The notes below the pieces were generated by a model. It did not search any database. It saw only the letters and a list, made by a program, of their open reading frames with translations, and was not told where the DNA came from. Shown here piece after piece: positions 48,077 to 59,244 of a DNA stretch of 64,000 nucleotides. The stretch's first letter is position 1; every line of letters starts with the position of its first letter. The DNA comes from Benincasa hispida (taxonomy: Eukaryota > Streptophyta > Magnoliopsida > Cucurbitales > Cucurbitaceae): NCBI RefSeq assembly GCF_009727055.1, contig NC_052354.1, positions 39,799,004 through 39,863,003 of the forward strand. Reading direction: 5' to 3'. The position numbers were made by a program, and so were the translations under genes.

Positions 48077-49800
48077 TGTTGTAAAAACGTTGATGTGTAT
48101 GATTGATGATGTTCTATGCTCGAAATGATGCGATACTACTTCTAGATATGCGTTAATATGAATGTTCACGTAGTATGTCATGCGTTGTCACAAGTTTCCT
48201 TACAATGGAACCAAGTGTAATTCCATCGCAAGTTTCTCGGTATGATCCGAGGTAAAAAAACAGGGACTGTTTTAGGTTATTGTGGTATGTTCGTGATATA
48301 TGTGACCAGGTTTTTCAATCTTTAAAAATGGGTTTGTACAAGTATATAAATTGCGGTAAAATAAAGTAAGCAGAAAAATGCGATAATAAAATAAAATACA
48401 ATAAACCTAAGCTAGATAATACAAGATACAGGCTCATGATACAAGATGCTGGGGTCCAGGCTGGTTGCGAATGTTATGCAAAGAACGTGGAATGCGGCGG
48501 CAAGTCTTATGAACAGAATAGAAAGAAAAAGATAAATAATATAAACAGCTTAAGTTCTCAATTGCGTTGAAGCTAGAAATACTATTCTGCTCTAAGTTCT
48601 CAATTGCGTTGAAGCTAGAAATACTATTCTGCTCTTCTCTTGGCGTACACCTTTCAATGATCGGCCACGCTCCCACATGTCTGTAGTGAAACAGAGAATA
48701 ACGTAATGAATACAAGGTTGCTTCCATGTCTGGAAGTACTACTTTCTTTAGTTAACACATTCTTCTAACCTTCTCTCGATAGATCAGAATGGCATTTTCA
48801 CTTCTGCTCTCACAGGTGAAGATGTCGTTTAGCATGTCTTAGCTAAAAACATTTTATACCTTTAACCCTGATTAAGTACTTGTTTGATTCATATTAACTA
48901 TCAGGGGATTAAGAAGACATCATGGAGAAAGTGATTAATGGAGGAACGGAAATAGACAAAGAATGGTATATGAAAGCTATCGAAATATTTAATGTCTATT
49001 AAGCGTTTAATACATGGTGTGTGAATGAAGAGATAAAGAGAAAGTGAAATACAACGATGAAAGAGACAAAACCTGTCTCTTATACACATCTAGATGTGTA
49101 TAAGAGACAGAACTGAGACTCACCTCTCGGCCTTGTCTTGTCTTCTTCCCGGATTTCTTCATTTGAGCGCTCAGCTCAGCCTTTTCTCTCAACACTTTAG
49201 TAGCAATTAGCCCCGTATCAAGTAGCATAAGTTTTCTCTGAAATCTATGGCGTATTTATAGGTGCAGGTCTTTGACTCTGGCCTTGTGGTCCCCACTGAT
49301 TGTTATGGTAATTCTGAAGATGGAGGGATATTATTCCTTCTTTTATGCAATCAGACCGTCAATTCTGTACAACCGTTAGTTGTACACGTGTCTCAATCCT
49401 CCGTTTTTGCATTGCTCAGCTGCATCTTTCTATCGTGAGTTCGCATGCGGTGTTGTTTTTATTACCACCTGCGGTTGAAAGGCAGCTCTGCATCGACTGT
49501 CGCATTGCGTCATCATTGCGGTAATCGTCTCTTCATTGTTAATGGATGGGCGCAATGTGACAGAGATGCATTGATCAGCTTTTCATGAGCCTTGAGCACA
49601 CGCGATGACTTGGTTTCTTACAAAACAAAGTAAAATTCGGCTTATCTTCCATCTTTATGGTGTTAGTGGGTGTAATCGCGATCATTTATAATCATTGTAA
49701 TTCTAAGCTAATTTTCATACAATCGGCGCATATTCACTAACTTTTGGCCGCAATATCTAGATAAGGTGGCATAAATAACTTGTATTTCTACAATTTATCA
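48077..49800 (-). repeat. Athila-like 3' LTR
   Basis: Runs from TGTTGTAAAAACGTTGATG to ATTTCTACAATTTATCA. It contains a 42-bp tandem duplication (48551-48592 and 48593-48634) not seen in the other LTR, and a sequencing adapter at 49073-49110 in place of about 160 bp present at 58438-58598. Confidence 0.88.
49073..49110. other. Nextera mate-pair junction adapter (artefact)
   Basis: CTGTCTCTTATACACATCT (49073-49091) is followed at once by AGATGTGTATAAGAGACAG (49092-49110). These are two Tn5 mosaic ends joined head to head, identical to the Nextera mate-pair junction. It is library sequence left in the assembly, not plant DNA. Translations across it give the known contaminant peptides (SYTHLDVYKRQ and MCIRDR). 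Confidence 0.98.
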
Positions 49801-49815
49801 CACCCCTAAATTTAG
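49801..49815 (-). promoter_or_regulatory. Polypurine tract of the Athila-like element
   Basis: On the minus strand AAATTTAGGGGTG is directly followed by TGATAAATTG, the LTR start, as expected for plus-strand priming. Confidence 0.6.
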
Positions 49816-50411
49816 ATATATGCTTGTCCTCAAACATATCTTTTACTAAGGCAATTATGCTCAATTCCTATCCTATATTTTTGCGATGATTGGTTGTTCC
49901 GAATGTTACACTTAGGCATATTACTTGACATTGGAATTTCCTTCTAACCTTGCTAATTCTTAGCAAGCCCTACTTTATTCTTCTATATGACAAAATTCTG
50001 CTCAAAGATGCTTTTCTAGTTTTCGAAATAGAATGTTTATCTCTTCTTTGTCAAAACAACTTGATGTACCTATATGCGGTGAGCAAAACTTTGCGTCGTT
50101 TATTTACTTAGAGATTGTTGGTCATGGTTACACTCTTTGTTTTGGCTTATCCCCATGGGTGCCATACAAACATCCAACTACGATTATGTGTCAATTTCAA
50201 CTTTAACTCATGACATTCAGAGGAGTTGTCTCTTGCATTCTTTTATTTTTCTTTCCATACTGCGTTGTTCTTGGAAACCCACCTTCGTTTTGGCTTGCTC
50301 CTACGGGTGTCATACGAACATCCAGCTAACGAGCAGACTCCTTTCACACTTAAACTCTTATCAGGTTGGGACAGTTTTGAGGTTTTCCCTTGCGCTGAAC
50401 ATTGGGAGTTT

Positions 50412-50457
<46 letters not shown>

Positions 50458-51592
50458 GGAAAAATGGACGCATTTCTTAAAATACTGCATATTCTTGATA
50501 TTATCGCTTGCTCAGACCTTTCCCCACCCCCAAATTTAAAGATGCGCAAGGTCCTCATTGTGTTGTTTGGATAGATTAGACAAACACTTAGAAGAAAATT
50601 TCAAAAAGAAGGTTTGAGCAGAACTTTGAAAGATAAAAGGTAAAGTGCTGCTAAACTAAGAATTAACTAAGTGTTAGTCATAATTTACTAAGTATGGGAA
50701 ATGTTTCTAAGTATAAATATATAATACATCATATCAACACAATGAAGATTGTAAAAATAAAAGATTAAGACATCACAAAAATTAACAAAGGAAGATAAAG
50801 AAAAAGAGGCACAGGCAAAAGGTAGAGTGAATCATGTACTCTAATTGTATTGAATATTAACAAAGTGTACAAATAAGTATAAATAAACGCAATACAAAAT
50901 TTTTTGTTGCCTGTACAAGAGTCAAAGAATTTGAGCTTTTCTTTCAAATTTGATTGAGAAGGATGCACGATTAAGATTCGCACCCTGCTTCCAATAAACA
51001 CATATACATTTTTGCCAAGGATGGGCAACACACATACATCCCCGCAACACACCCATTAAATAAACACATTTCTGGAGGGTACCTCGACATAGTGTATTTA
51101 ACTAAGGACGGGCAAAGGACATATACGCGCGCAACACACCCCTCACCGCAATGCATTTGGGTGTACTGGATGAACAATGTTTCTTGGTACCACTTGCTAC
51201 ACCCATCTTCTCATTACATACTAGTTTACTTTCCTTTCTTCTTACTTCATCAAAAACACAAGTCGAAAAGACTTTGCGGTGATTCATCCAATCATTCACA
51301 AAAATTATACAACCGATGTTACCAATGTTAAGGTATGGAAATATATGATAGAAATACATGCGAAATTAAATTGGAAGGAAATACAAAAGCATTAAAGACT
51401 AATCCTACTAGAAAGTAATTAATGGAATTTAAAAAATAGTGAAAGAAAGCTGTAAAGAAAGCAAGTAAACATAAAAAAGGAAGCTGATTGAAACAAGTTC
51501 TTAGAATTACCGCAATCACTCCCCCTGTAAGCGGTTTAATCCTGCTTGCCCAAGTCAATGGTGTCCATGCGTCGATCGAAGTCGCCTCCATA
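49816..51592 (-). other. Region between pol and 3' LTR, no gene seen
   Basis: Athila elements sometimes carry an env-like gene here, but I see none. There are two short duplications: TTTTGGCTTATCCCCATGGG with CATACAAACATCCA at about 50141, repeated near 50289, and GCCAAGGATGGGCAACACAC near 51014, similar to 51105. A 39-base A run lies at 50416-50454. Confidence 0.55.
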
Positions 51593-52770
51593 TTAGCGCT
51601 TAATCCACTTACCATTGACTTTGAATGCACTGTTCCCGTCTAAAGTTGTTAGTTCCACTGCGCCGTGAGGAAAGATTGTCTTGATTCGGAATGGCCCAGA
51701 CCAGTGAGACTTCAACTTTCTTGGGANNNNNNNNNNNNNNNNNNNNNNNNNNNNNNNNNNNNNNNNNNNNNNNNNNNNNNNNNNNNNNNNNNNNNNNNNN
51801 NNNNNNNNNNNNNNNNNNNNNNNNNNNNNNNNNNNNNNNNNNNNNNNNNNNNNNNNNNNNNNNNNNNNNNNNNNNNNNNNNNNNNNNNNNNNNNNNNNNN
51901 NNNNNNNNNNNNNNNNNNNNNNNNNNNNNNNNNNNNNNNNNNNNNNNNNNNNNNNNNNNNNNNNNNNNNNNNNNNNNNNNNNNNNNNNNNNNNNNNNNNN
52001 NNNNNNNNNNNNNNNNNNNNNNNNNNNNNNNNNNNNNNNNNNNNNNNNNNNNNNNNNNNNNNNNNNNNNNNNNNNNNNNNNNNNNNNNNNNNNNNNNNNN
52101 NNNNNNNNNNNNNNNNNNNNNNNNNNNNNNNNNNNNNNNNNNNNNNNNNNNNNNNNNNNNNNNNNNNNNNNNNNNNNNNNNNNNNNNNNNNNNNNNNNNN
52201 NNNNNNNNNNNNNNNNNNNNNNNNNNNNNNNNNNNNNNNNNNNNNNNNNNNNNNNNNNNNNNNNNNNNNNNNNNNNNNNNNNNNNNNNNNNNNNNNNNNN
52301 NNNNNNNNNNNNNNNNNNNNNNNNNNNNNNNNNNNNNNNNNNNNNNNNNNNNNNNNNNNCGTCCTTTGACACTTGTCGCATTGCACAACATGGGCATGGG
52401 CATCCTTAAACAGTGTTGGCCAAAAGTAACCGTACTGTATGACCTTTGTTGTTGTCCTTTGCCCCCCAAAATGTCCTCTATATGGGGACTCATGACAGAG
52501 CTCTAAAATGTGCTTGGCTTCATGCTCAGGAACACATCAACGTAATATATGATCAGGTCCTTGTCGATATAGGAATGGATCGTCCCAGAAATAAAATTTA
52601 GCATTATGACTTAGCTTCTTCTTCTGCTGGTAAGTATAGTCATCCGGTATTTGATCATAAACTATGAAGTTTACTATGTCCGCATACCATGGAACGTTAA
52701 TGTCTACTGCCATCAGCAACTCATCGGGGAATCTCTCCAAAATATCTTTTCTGTCCCTTGAACCTCGCAA
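51593..52770 (-). pseudogene. Athila-like integrase, mostly in a gap
   Basis: Upstream part: DINVPWYADIVNF, KFYFWDDPFLYRQG, then a stop and the zinc-binding HHCC domain (EHEAKHILELCHES...CDKCQRT). The catalytic core falls in the N gap. Downstream part: KLKSHWSGPFRIKTIFPHGA and AFKVNGKWIKR, the C-terminal end. It inserts element DNA into the host genome. A TGA or similar stop follows at about 52537 and a frameshift joins RNase H near 52770. Confidence 0.75.
51727..52359. other. Assembly gap, 633 N
   Basis: All N. It covers the integrase core; open frames spanning it are artefacts. Confidence 0.99.
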
Positions 52771-54560
52771 TTTTCCAATCTTGACAAATGATCTGCGACT
52801 TGTTCTCGGTGCCCTTCCGATCTTTAATCTCTAGGCCAAACTCTTGCAGGAGCAACACCCACCAGATAAGCCTCGGTTTTGCATCCTTCTTCATTATTAA
52901 ATACTTAATCGCAGAGTGATCCGTATACACCACCACGTTTGTTCTGATTAAGTACTGTCGAAACATCTCTAGTGCAAATACCACTGCGAGCATTTCCTTT
53001 TCTGTGGTCGTATAGTTCTCCTGGGCATTGTTCAGTGTTTTGCTTGCATAATAAATAGGATGCAATACCTTATCCTTGCGCTGACTCAAAACTGCAGCCA
53101 CAACATATCCGCTAGCATCGCACATCAACGCAAATGGTTGCATCCAATCTGGCGCAATCAAAATAGGTGTGGAGATAAGCACATCTTTCAAGGTGTTAAA
53201 TGCTTTGGTGCAGGCGTCATCAAAATTATACTCGCGGTTAGCTTCGAGGAGTGCACTTAGGGGTCTTGCGATCTGGGAGAGGTTACGAATAAATCTTCTA
53301 TAAAACCCAGCATGTCCCAGAAAGCTCCTAAGTGTTTTTACGTTCACCGGTGGGGTAATTTGGAAATTGCGTCGATCTTTGCCTGATCAACTTCCAATCC
53401 TACCTTGGAGATTTTGTGAACCAGAACTATTCCTTCTTTCACCATAAAGTGGCATTTTTCCCAGTTCAAGATAAGATTTTTTGCCACACATCTCTTCAAG
53501 ACTTTTTCAAGGTTAGAAAAACATGAGTCATAATTATTGCCGAAGATTGAGAAATCATCCATGAATACCTCGACTGACTCCTCCAAATAATCTGAGAATA
53601 TCGCCATCATGCATCGTTGAAAANNNNNNNNNNTGAATGCTTTGGTGCACGCATCATCAAAATTATATTCTCGGTTAGCTTCGAGGAGTGCACTTAGGGG
53701 CCTTGCAATCTGGGAGAAGTTGCGAATAAATCTTCTATAAAACCCAGCATGTCCCACAAGAGTCATAAGTATTGCCGAAAACTGAAAAATCATCCATAAA
53801 TACCTCGACTAACTCCTCCAAGTAATCTGAGAATATCGCCATCATGCATCGTTGAAAAGTGCCTGGTGCATTACAGAGTCCAAATGGCATGCGTCGGAAT
53901 GCGAACGTAGTAAATGGGCACGTGAAGGTTGTCTTGTTTTGGTCCTCCAGCGCAATTGCTATTTGGTTCTACCCTAAATAGCCATCAAGAAAGCAGAAAT
54001 ATTCATTCCCCGCAAGTCTGTCTAACATCTGATCAATAAACGGGAGTGGAAAGTGGTCCTTTTTAGTGGCCAAATTCAGCTTGCGATAATCCATACAAAT
54101 TCTCCACCCCGAAGTCGTCTTTGTGGGAATCAATTCATTCTTGTCATTAGTGATGACTGTCATCCCTCCTTTCTTTGGAACACACTGCATTGGACTCACT
54201 TAGCTGTTATCAGATATCGGGTAGATGACACCTCCGTCTAGCCACTTTACTATTTCCTTCTTCACGACCTCTCTTATGGTAGGGTTCAAACGACGTTGCC
54301 TTTCTACTGATCCAGTCTTTCCTTCTTCTAGACGAATCTTGTGCATACAGTACGAGGGACTAATTCCTCGAATGTCTTCCAACGTCCATCCTAAGGCCTT
54401 TTCATTATTTCTTAGGATCTGTATGAGTGCATCTTCTTTCTCCTTACTCAACGATGAAGAAATAATAACCGGTAACGTGTCGTTACTCCATGGTAAACAT
54501 ACTTTAGGTGCACGAGCAACGACTTTAACTCTAGCACAGGTGGTTCTTCTAAAGATGGCT
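52721..54560 (-). pseudogene. Athila-like RT and RNase H, broken and duplicated
   Basis: RT blocks in order: DIRGISPSYCMHKIRLEEG, KEIVKWLDGGVIYPISD, then TAG where Trp is usual. Next come QCVPKKGG, SGWRICMDYRKLNLATKKDH, PFIDQMLDRLAG, FCFLDGYLG, TAG where Tyr is usual, and NQIAIALEDQNKTTFTCPF. The catalytic VFMDDFS block follows. RNase [36 protein letters not shown] and [13 protein letters not shown] frameshift lies near 54494. [23 protein letters not shown] and FQRCMMAIFSDYLEE..VFMDD each occur twice around the 10-N gap, probably an assembly error. Confidence 0.85.
53624..53633. other. Assembly gap, 10 N
   Basis: Ten N between two copies of RT-derived sequence. The run length suggests an arbitrary join, not a measured gap. 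Confidence 0.97.
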
Positions 54561-54723
54561 TAATGCGCTACGATGTTCATTCAGATAACTTGAGTGGTTC
54601 AAAATTCGATTCAACATGAATTACGGCGCAGTCCTCCTCCAACATTGCGCTAATTTCAAAATCTTCCTCCTCCAGTTCCTTCAGGGGTTCGTACCACTGT
54701 TCTCCCCACAGTTCCTCGATATA

Positions 54724-55554
54724 TTAACAGTTCTCTATATCACTAGGGTACTTCAACGCATTGAGTACATTGAATTTTACTTCCTGATCGTCGATCCTGA
54801 TGATTAATTCTCCTTTCTGCACATTAATCAACGCTCGCCCTGTGGCGAGAAATGGGTGACCCAAGATGATAGGAATTTCTCTATCGGCTTCATAATCCAA
54901 TATGAAAAAATCTGCTGGGAAGATAAACTTGTCCAGTTGCATGAAAACATCTTCTATCTTGCCCTCAGGGAGCTTTATCGATCTATCGGCCAGCTGTAAT
55001 ATGATCGTGGTTGGTCTTGCTTCGCCGATATCCAGCTTCTTAAAAATTGACAAGGGCATCAAATTTATGCTTTCCTCTAAATCGCACAATGTGTTCTCGA
55101 CCATCTTCCCTCCTATAGTGCAGGGCAATGTAAAAGTCCCAGGGTCATTCATTTTAGTAGGGAGATTGTTTTGAAACAGAGTGCTGCACTCATATGTTAG
55201 CGCAACAGTTTCATTTTCCTCAATCTTTCTCTTGTTGGCGAGAATATCCTTGAGAAATTTTACATAACTCGGCATCTGCTCTAATGCTTCTATCAATGAA
55301 ATATTAATGTGTAGTTTTCGGAGAACGTCCACAAACCTCTAAAATTGCTTGCTATCGTCTTTCTTTTTCAGCCTGGATGGGAAAGGTGGAGGATTCCACC
55401 GTATTTCTTGTTCACTTGGTTGTTTAATGAGGTCCTGTGCTCGATGTGCTTCATTAGCTGAAGGTTGCGTTGATTGAGAATTCATGTCTTGAGGAGCTTC
55501 ATCTTTTGTAGATGAACTTACTTCTGAACTGGTATTTCTTTCGTTATTAGGTAA
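54724..55554 (-). pseudogene. Athila-like aspartic protease region
   Basis: Includes WNPPPFPSRLKKKDDS, a TAG, then RFVDVLRKLHINISLIEALE and QMPSYVKFLKDILANKRK. Next are the protease site CDLEESINLMPLSIFKKL, IILQLADRSIKLPEGKIEDV, FPADFFILDYEADREIPIIL and GHPFLATGRALINVQKGEL. Athila proteases usually read DLGAS at the active site; here it is DLEES, so the Gly is lost and activity is unlikely. The enzyme would cleave the gag-pol polyprotein. Confidence 0.82.
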
Positions 55555-56974
55555 CTAGTCATCATCAATAGTCAAATCTGCCGGTGTTGTTGCCGCATCT
55601 GGTACTTTTGGCACAATAGAAGCTATCGTTCTGCCACTCCTCAATGTCACTGCATGACATTGTTCTTTACCTCTTGGCTCCGATACTCCTGATTTTTCGT
55701 GCCACGTACAGGGCGCTTTCTTCTTTAATTCCCTCGTAAGCTGATCTATCTGATCTTCTAATTCTTTAAGAGAGTCAGCTTGCGATTGTCTCATTGCCTC
55801 GTTCTTTTCAATATAATGTTTTAACGATGTCTCAAGAGACGAGGTACTGCAAGAGGTATCATATGCGAACAGTTGGTCACAAGGTGGCGTACCTTGAGAA
55901 TTTCTTGGCCTGCAGTTCGAATTGGTGAAGACCGGAAGGCTACCTCGATCCCCTTGATAACTGAATTGATAGAAACTATGACTTTCCTGATTGAGATTCT
56001 CATCCAAACCAAAAATTGGGTGACCCCAACAACCAGGGTTGTGGATGTTGCCCAATGATTCATCGTAAATAGCATATACAGATTGTTGATTCCATGGGCA
56101 AACGTCTACTGGATGTACCTCACCCCATTGAGTGCAATCCATTGCGGTCACATGAGTCACTACATTAACTTACGTTGTTCCTTGAGAGAGAGTTCTCTGC
56201 TGATTAGCCACCGCCTGGAGAAGTGAGGTCATTGTTGTCATTTGCTCGACTAATGCGCTCATTGTGTCCATTGACACATGGACCCTTTCTACTCTTTCTT
56301 GCTCTCGACCTCTTACCTCAAGCCCGTTATCAACCCATTTGTCAGAATGTCGCGAGATGCGGTCCAATATGTTCTTTGCTTCCGTATATGATTTATTCAT
56401 TAATCCTTCTTCTGCGGAGGCATCGACAACTGCTTACGTTGATTGGTCTAAGCCATTGTAAAAGGTTTCCATCAAAATACTATCAGGAATCCCGATATGT
56501 GGACAGCTCTTCACTAACTGCCGAAATCGCACCCAGGCGGTGCTCAAGGTTTCGTAACCCTTTTGTTTGAAATTCAGTACATCCCTCTGTCTCCTTGCGT
56601 TGACGGCTGAAGGGAAGAATCTGTTCATGAACCTATCAACCAACTGTTCCCATGCTTTAATCTCATTCGGCTCGAGTGACTGAGCCCACCTCTTTGCTTC
56701 ATCGCACATTGTGTACGGGAAAAGATATAACCTAAGTCTTTCTTGAGTCATATCAGGTATGGAGAATGCGCTGCACATGTCTACAAAATTTGTCAAATGA
56801 GCGTGTGGGTCTTCTCCCTGTAAACCCCCAAATTGTCCCACATTCTGAATCATTTGTAGCATAATAGTTTTTATTTCAAAGCTTGCATTCCCCTCAACCA
56901 TGGGTCTTGAAATTCCTGGTGAGAAATTATAAAAATCAGGCATCGCATATTCCCTCATAGAGATATTATGGTCA
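55555..56974 (-). pseudogene. Athila-like gag (5' end in a gap)
   Basis: Capsid-type blocks: REYAMPDFYNFSPGISRP, FEIKTIMLQMIQNVGQFGGL, EDPHAHLTNFVDMCSAFSIP, LYLFPYTMCDEAKRWAQSL, WEQLVDRFMNRFFPS and LMETFYNGLDQST. A stop near 56436 interrupts, then NKSYTEAKNILDRISRHSDK, a second stop near 56170, HPVDVCPWNQQSVYAI, QADSLKELEDQIDQLTREL and EQCHAVTLRSGRTIA. Gag forms the particle that packages element RNA. A 931-N gap removes the N-terminal part and leader. Confidence 0.85.
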
Positions 56975-57905
56975 NNNNNNNNNNNNNNNNNNNNNNNNNN
57001 NNNNNNNNNNNNNNNNNNNNNNNNNNNNNNNNNNNNNNNNNNNNNNNNNNNNNNNNNNNNNNNNNNNNNNNNNNNNNNNNNNNNNNNNNNNNNNNNNNNN
57101 NNNNNNNNNNNNNNNNNNNNNNNNNNNNNNNNNNNNNNNNNNNNNNNNNNNNNNNNNNNNNNNNNNNNNNNNNNNNNNNNNNNNNNNNNNNNNNNNNNNN
57201 NNNNNNNNNNNNNNNNNNNNNNNNNNNNNNNNNNNNNNNNNNNNNNNNNNNNNNNNNNNNNNNNNNNNNNNNNNNNNNNNNNNNNNNNNNNNNNNNNNNN
57301 NNNNNNNNNNNNNNNNNNNNNNNNNNNNNNNNNNNNNNNNNNNNNNNNNNNNNNNNNNNNNNNNNNNNNNNNNNNNNNNNNNNNNNNNNNNNNNNNNNNN
57401 NNNNNNNNNNNNNNNNNNNNNNNNNNNNNNNNNNNNNNNNNNNNNNNNNNNNNNNNNNNNNNNNNNNNNNNNNNNNNNNNNNNNNNNNNNNNNNNNNNNN
57501 NNNNNNNNNNNNNNNNNNNNNNNNNNNNNNNNNNNNNNNNNNNNNNNNNNNNNNNNNNNNNNNNNNNNNNNNNNNNNNNNNNNNNNNNNNNNNNNNNNNN
57601 NNNNNNNNNNNNNNNNNNNNNNNNNNNNNNNNNNNNNNNNNNNNNNNNNNNNNNNNNNNNNNNNNNNNNNNNNNNNNNNNNNNNNNNNNNNNNNNNNNNN
57701 NNNNNNNNNNNNNNNNNNNNNNNNNNNNNNNNNNNNNNNNNNNNNNNNNNNNNNNNNNNNNNNNNNNNNNNNNNNNNNNNNNNNNNNNNNNNNNNNNNNN
57801 NNNNNNNNNNNNNNNNNNNNNNNNNNNNNNNNNNNNNNNNNNNNNNNNNNNNNNNNNNNNNNNNNNNNNNNNNNNNNNNNNNNNNNNNNNNNNNNNNNNN
57901 NNNNN
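56975..57905. other. Assembly gap, 931 N
   Basis: All N. It hides the gag start, primer binding site and about 430 bp of the 5' LTR. Long frames read across it are artefacts. Confidence 0.99.
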
Positions 57906-59239
57906 CAAGTCTTATGAATAGAATAGAAAGAAAAAGATAAATAATATAAACAGCGTAAGTTCCCAATTTCGTTGAAGCTAGAAATACTATTCCGCTCTTC
58001 TCTTGGCGTACACCCTTCAGTGATCGGCCATGCTCCCACATGTCTGTGGTGAAACAGAGAATAATGTAATGAACGCAAGGTTGCTTCCATGTCTCGAAGT
58101 ACTACTCGCTTTAGTTAACGCATTCTTCTAACCTTCTCTCGATAGATTAGAATGGCATCTTCACTTCTGCTCTCACAGGTGAAGATGTCGTCTAGCATGC
58201 CTTAGCTAAACGCATTTTCTACCTTTAATCACAGATTAAGTACTTGTTTGATTTATATTAACTATCAGGGGATTAAGAAGAAATCATGGAGAAAGTGATT
58301 AATGGAGGAACGGAAATAGATAGAGAATGGTATATGAAAGCTATCGAAACATTTAATATGTCTATTAAGCGTTTGATACATGGTGTGTGAATGAAGAGAT
58401 AAAGAGAAAGTGAAATACAACGATGAAAGAGACAAAATAGATACAAACAAGTGCCAATGTCTTGGCACCGATTCGATGGAGATCTGCTTGCCGGATATGA
58501 GGGATTTTATGGTAGGAAGAGGTTCCCTCTCAGGCTTGCTCCATCGGTAGCAGGTTTCTGTGCACAGAGCTTCAGATCGGGTATTTGGCATATTAGATCT
58601 GACACTCACCTTTCGGCCTTGTCTCATCTTCTTCCCGGATTTCTTCACTTGAGCGCTCAACTGAGCCTCTTCTTTCAACACTTTTGCAGCAATTAGCCCC
58701 GTATCAAGTAGCATAAGTTTTCTCTGAAATCTATGGGGTATTTATAGGTGCAGGTCTATGACTCCAGCCTCGTGGTCCCCACTGATTGTTATGGTAATTC
58801 CGAAGATGGAGGGATATTATTCCTTCTATTATGCAATCAGACCGTCAATTCTGCACAACCGTTAGATGTACACGTGTCTCAATCCTCCGCTTTTGCATTG
58901 CTCAGCTACACCTTTCGATCGTGAGTTCGCATGCGGTGTTTTTTTTATTACCGCATGGGGTTGAAAGGCAGCTCTGGATCGACTGTCACATAGCGCCGTC
59001 ATTGCGGTAATCGTCTCTTCATTGTTGATCGACAGGCGCAATGTGACAGAGATGCATTGATCAACTTTTTGTGAGCCTTGAGTGCAAGCGGTGACTTGGT
59101 GTTAGTGGGTGTAATTGCAATCATTTTTAATTATTGTAATTCAAAGCTAATTTTCATACAATCGGCGCATATTCACTAAATTTTGGCCACAATATCTAGA
59201 TAATGTGGCATAAATAACTTGTATTTCTACAAGTTATCA
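57906..59239 (-). repeat. Athila-like 5' LTR, partial
   Basis: Matches 48506-49800 from CAAGTCTTATGAATAGAATA to ATTTCTACAAGTTATCA. It retains about 160 bp (58438-58598) missing from the 3' LTR, and lacks the 42-bp duplication and about 50 bp near 49613-49660. Many differences are C/T or G/A. Confidence 0.87.
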
Positions 59240-59244
59240 GTATA

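Larger units (their letters stand above)
48077..59239 (-). mobile_element. Athila-like Ty3/gypsy element, 11.2 kb
   Basis: Two related LTRs bracket gag, protease, RT, RNase H and integrase, all on the minus strand, in gypsy order. Flanks GTGTA (48072-48076) and GTATA (59240-59244) are a 4-of-5 target duplication, and copia F integrase reads on across the site. Gag, protease and pol phrases match the Athila lineage from memory. In about 208 aligned bases of the LTRs (48721 and 58081 onward) I counted about 16 differences by eye, so it is not recent. N gaps and stops break it. Confidence 0.85.

Noticed and set aside
48901..49228. Small minus-strand proteins at the 3' LTR
   Set aside because: Their middle part is translated Nextera adapter.
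49816..51592. Env-like gene of the Athila element
   Set aside because: No frame over 100 codons and no membrane or signal segments in the expected order.
51593..52506. Long open frames across 51727-52359
   Set aside because: They consist of N and exist only because N contains no stop. Only the integrase ends are real.
56434..58090. Open frames of up to 535 codons across 56975-57905
   Set aside because: Artefact of the N gap. The visible ends are LTR and gag, which need not be in one frame.
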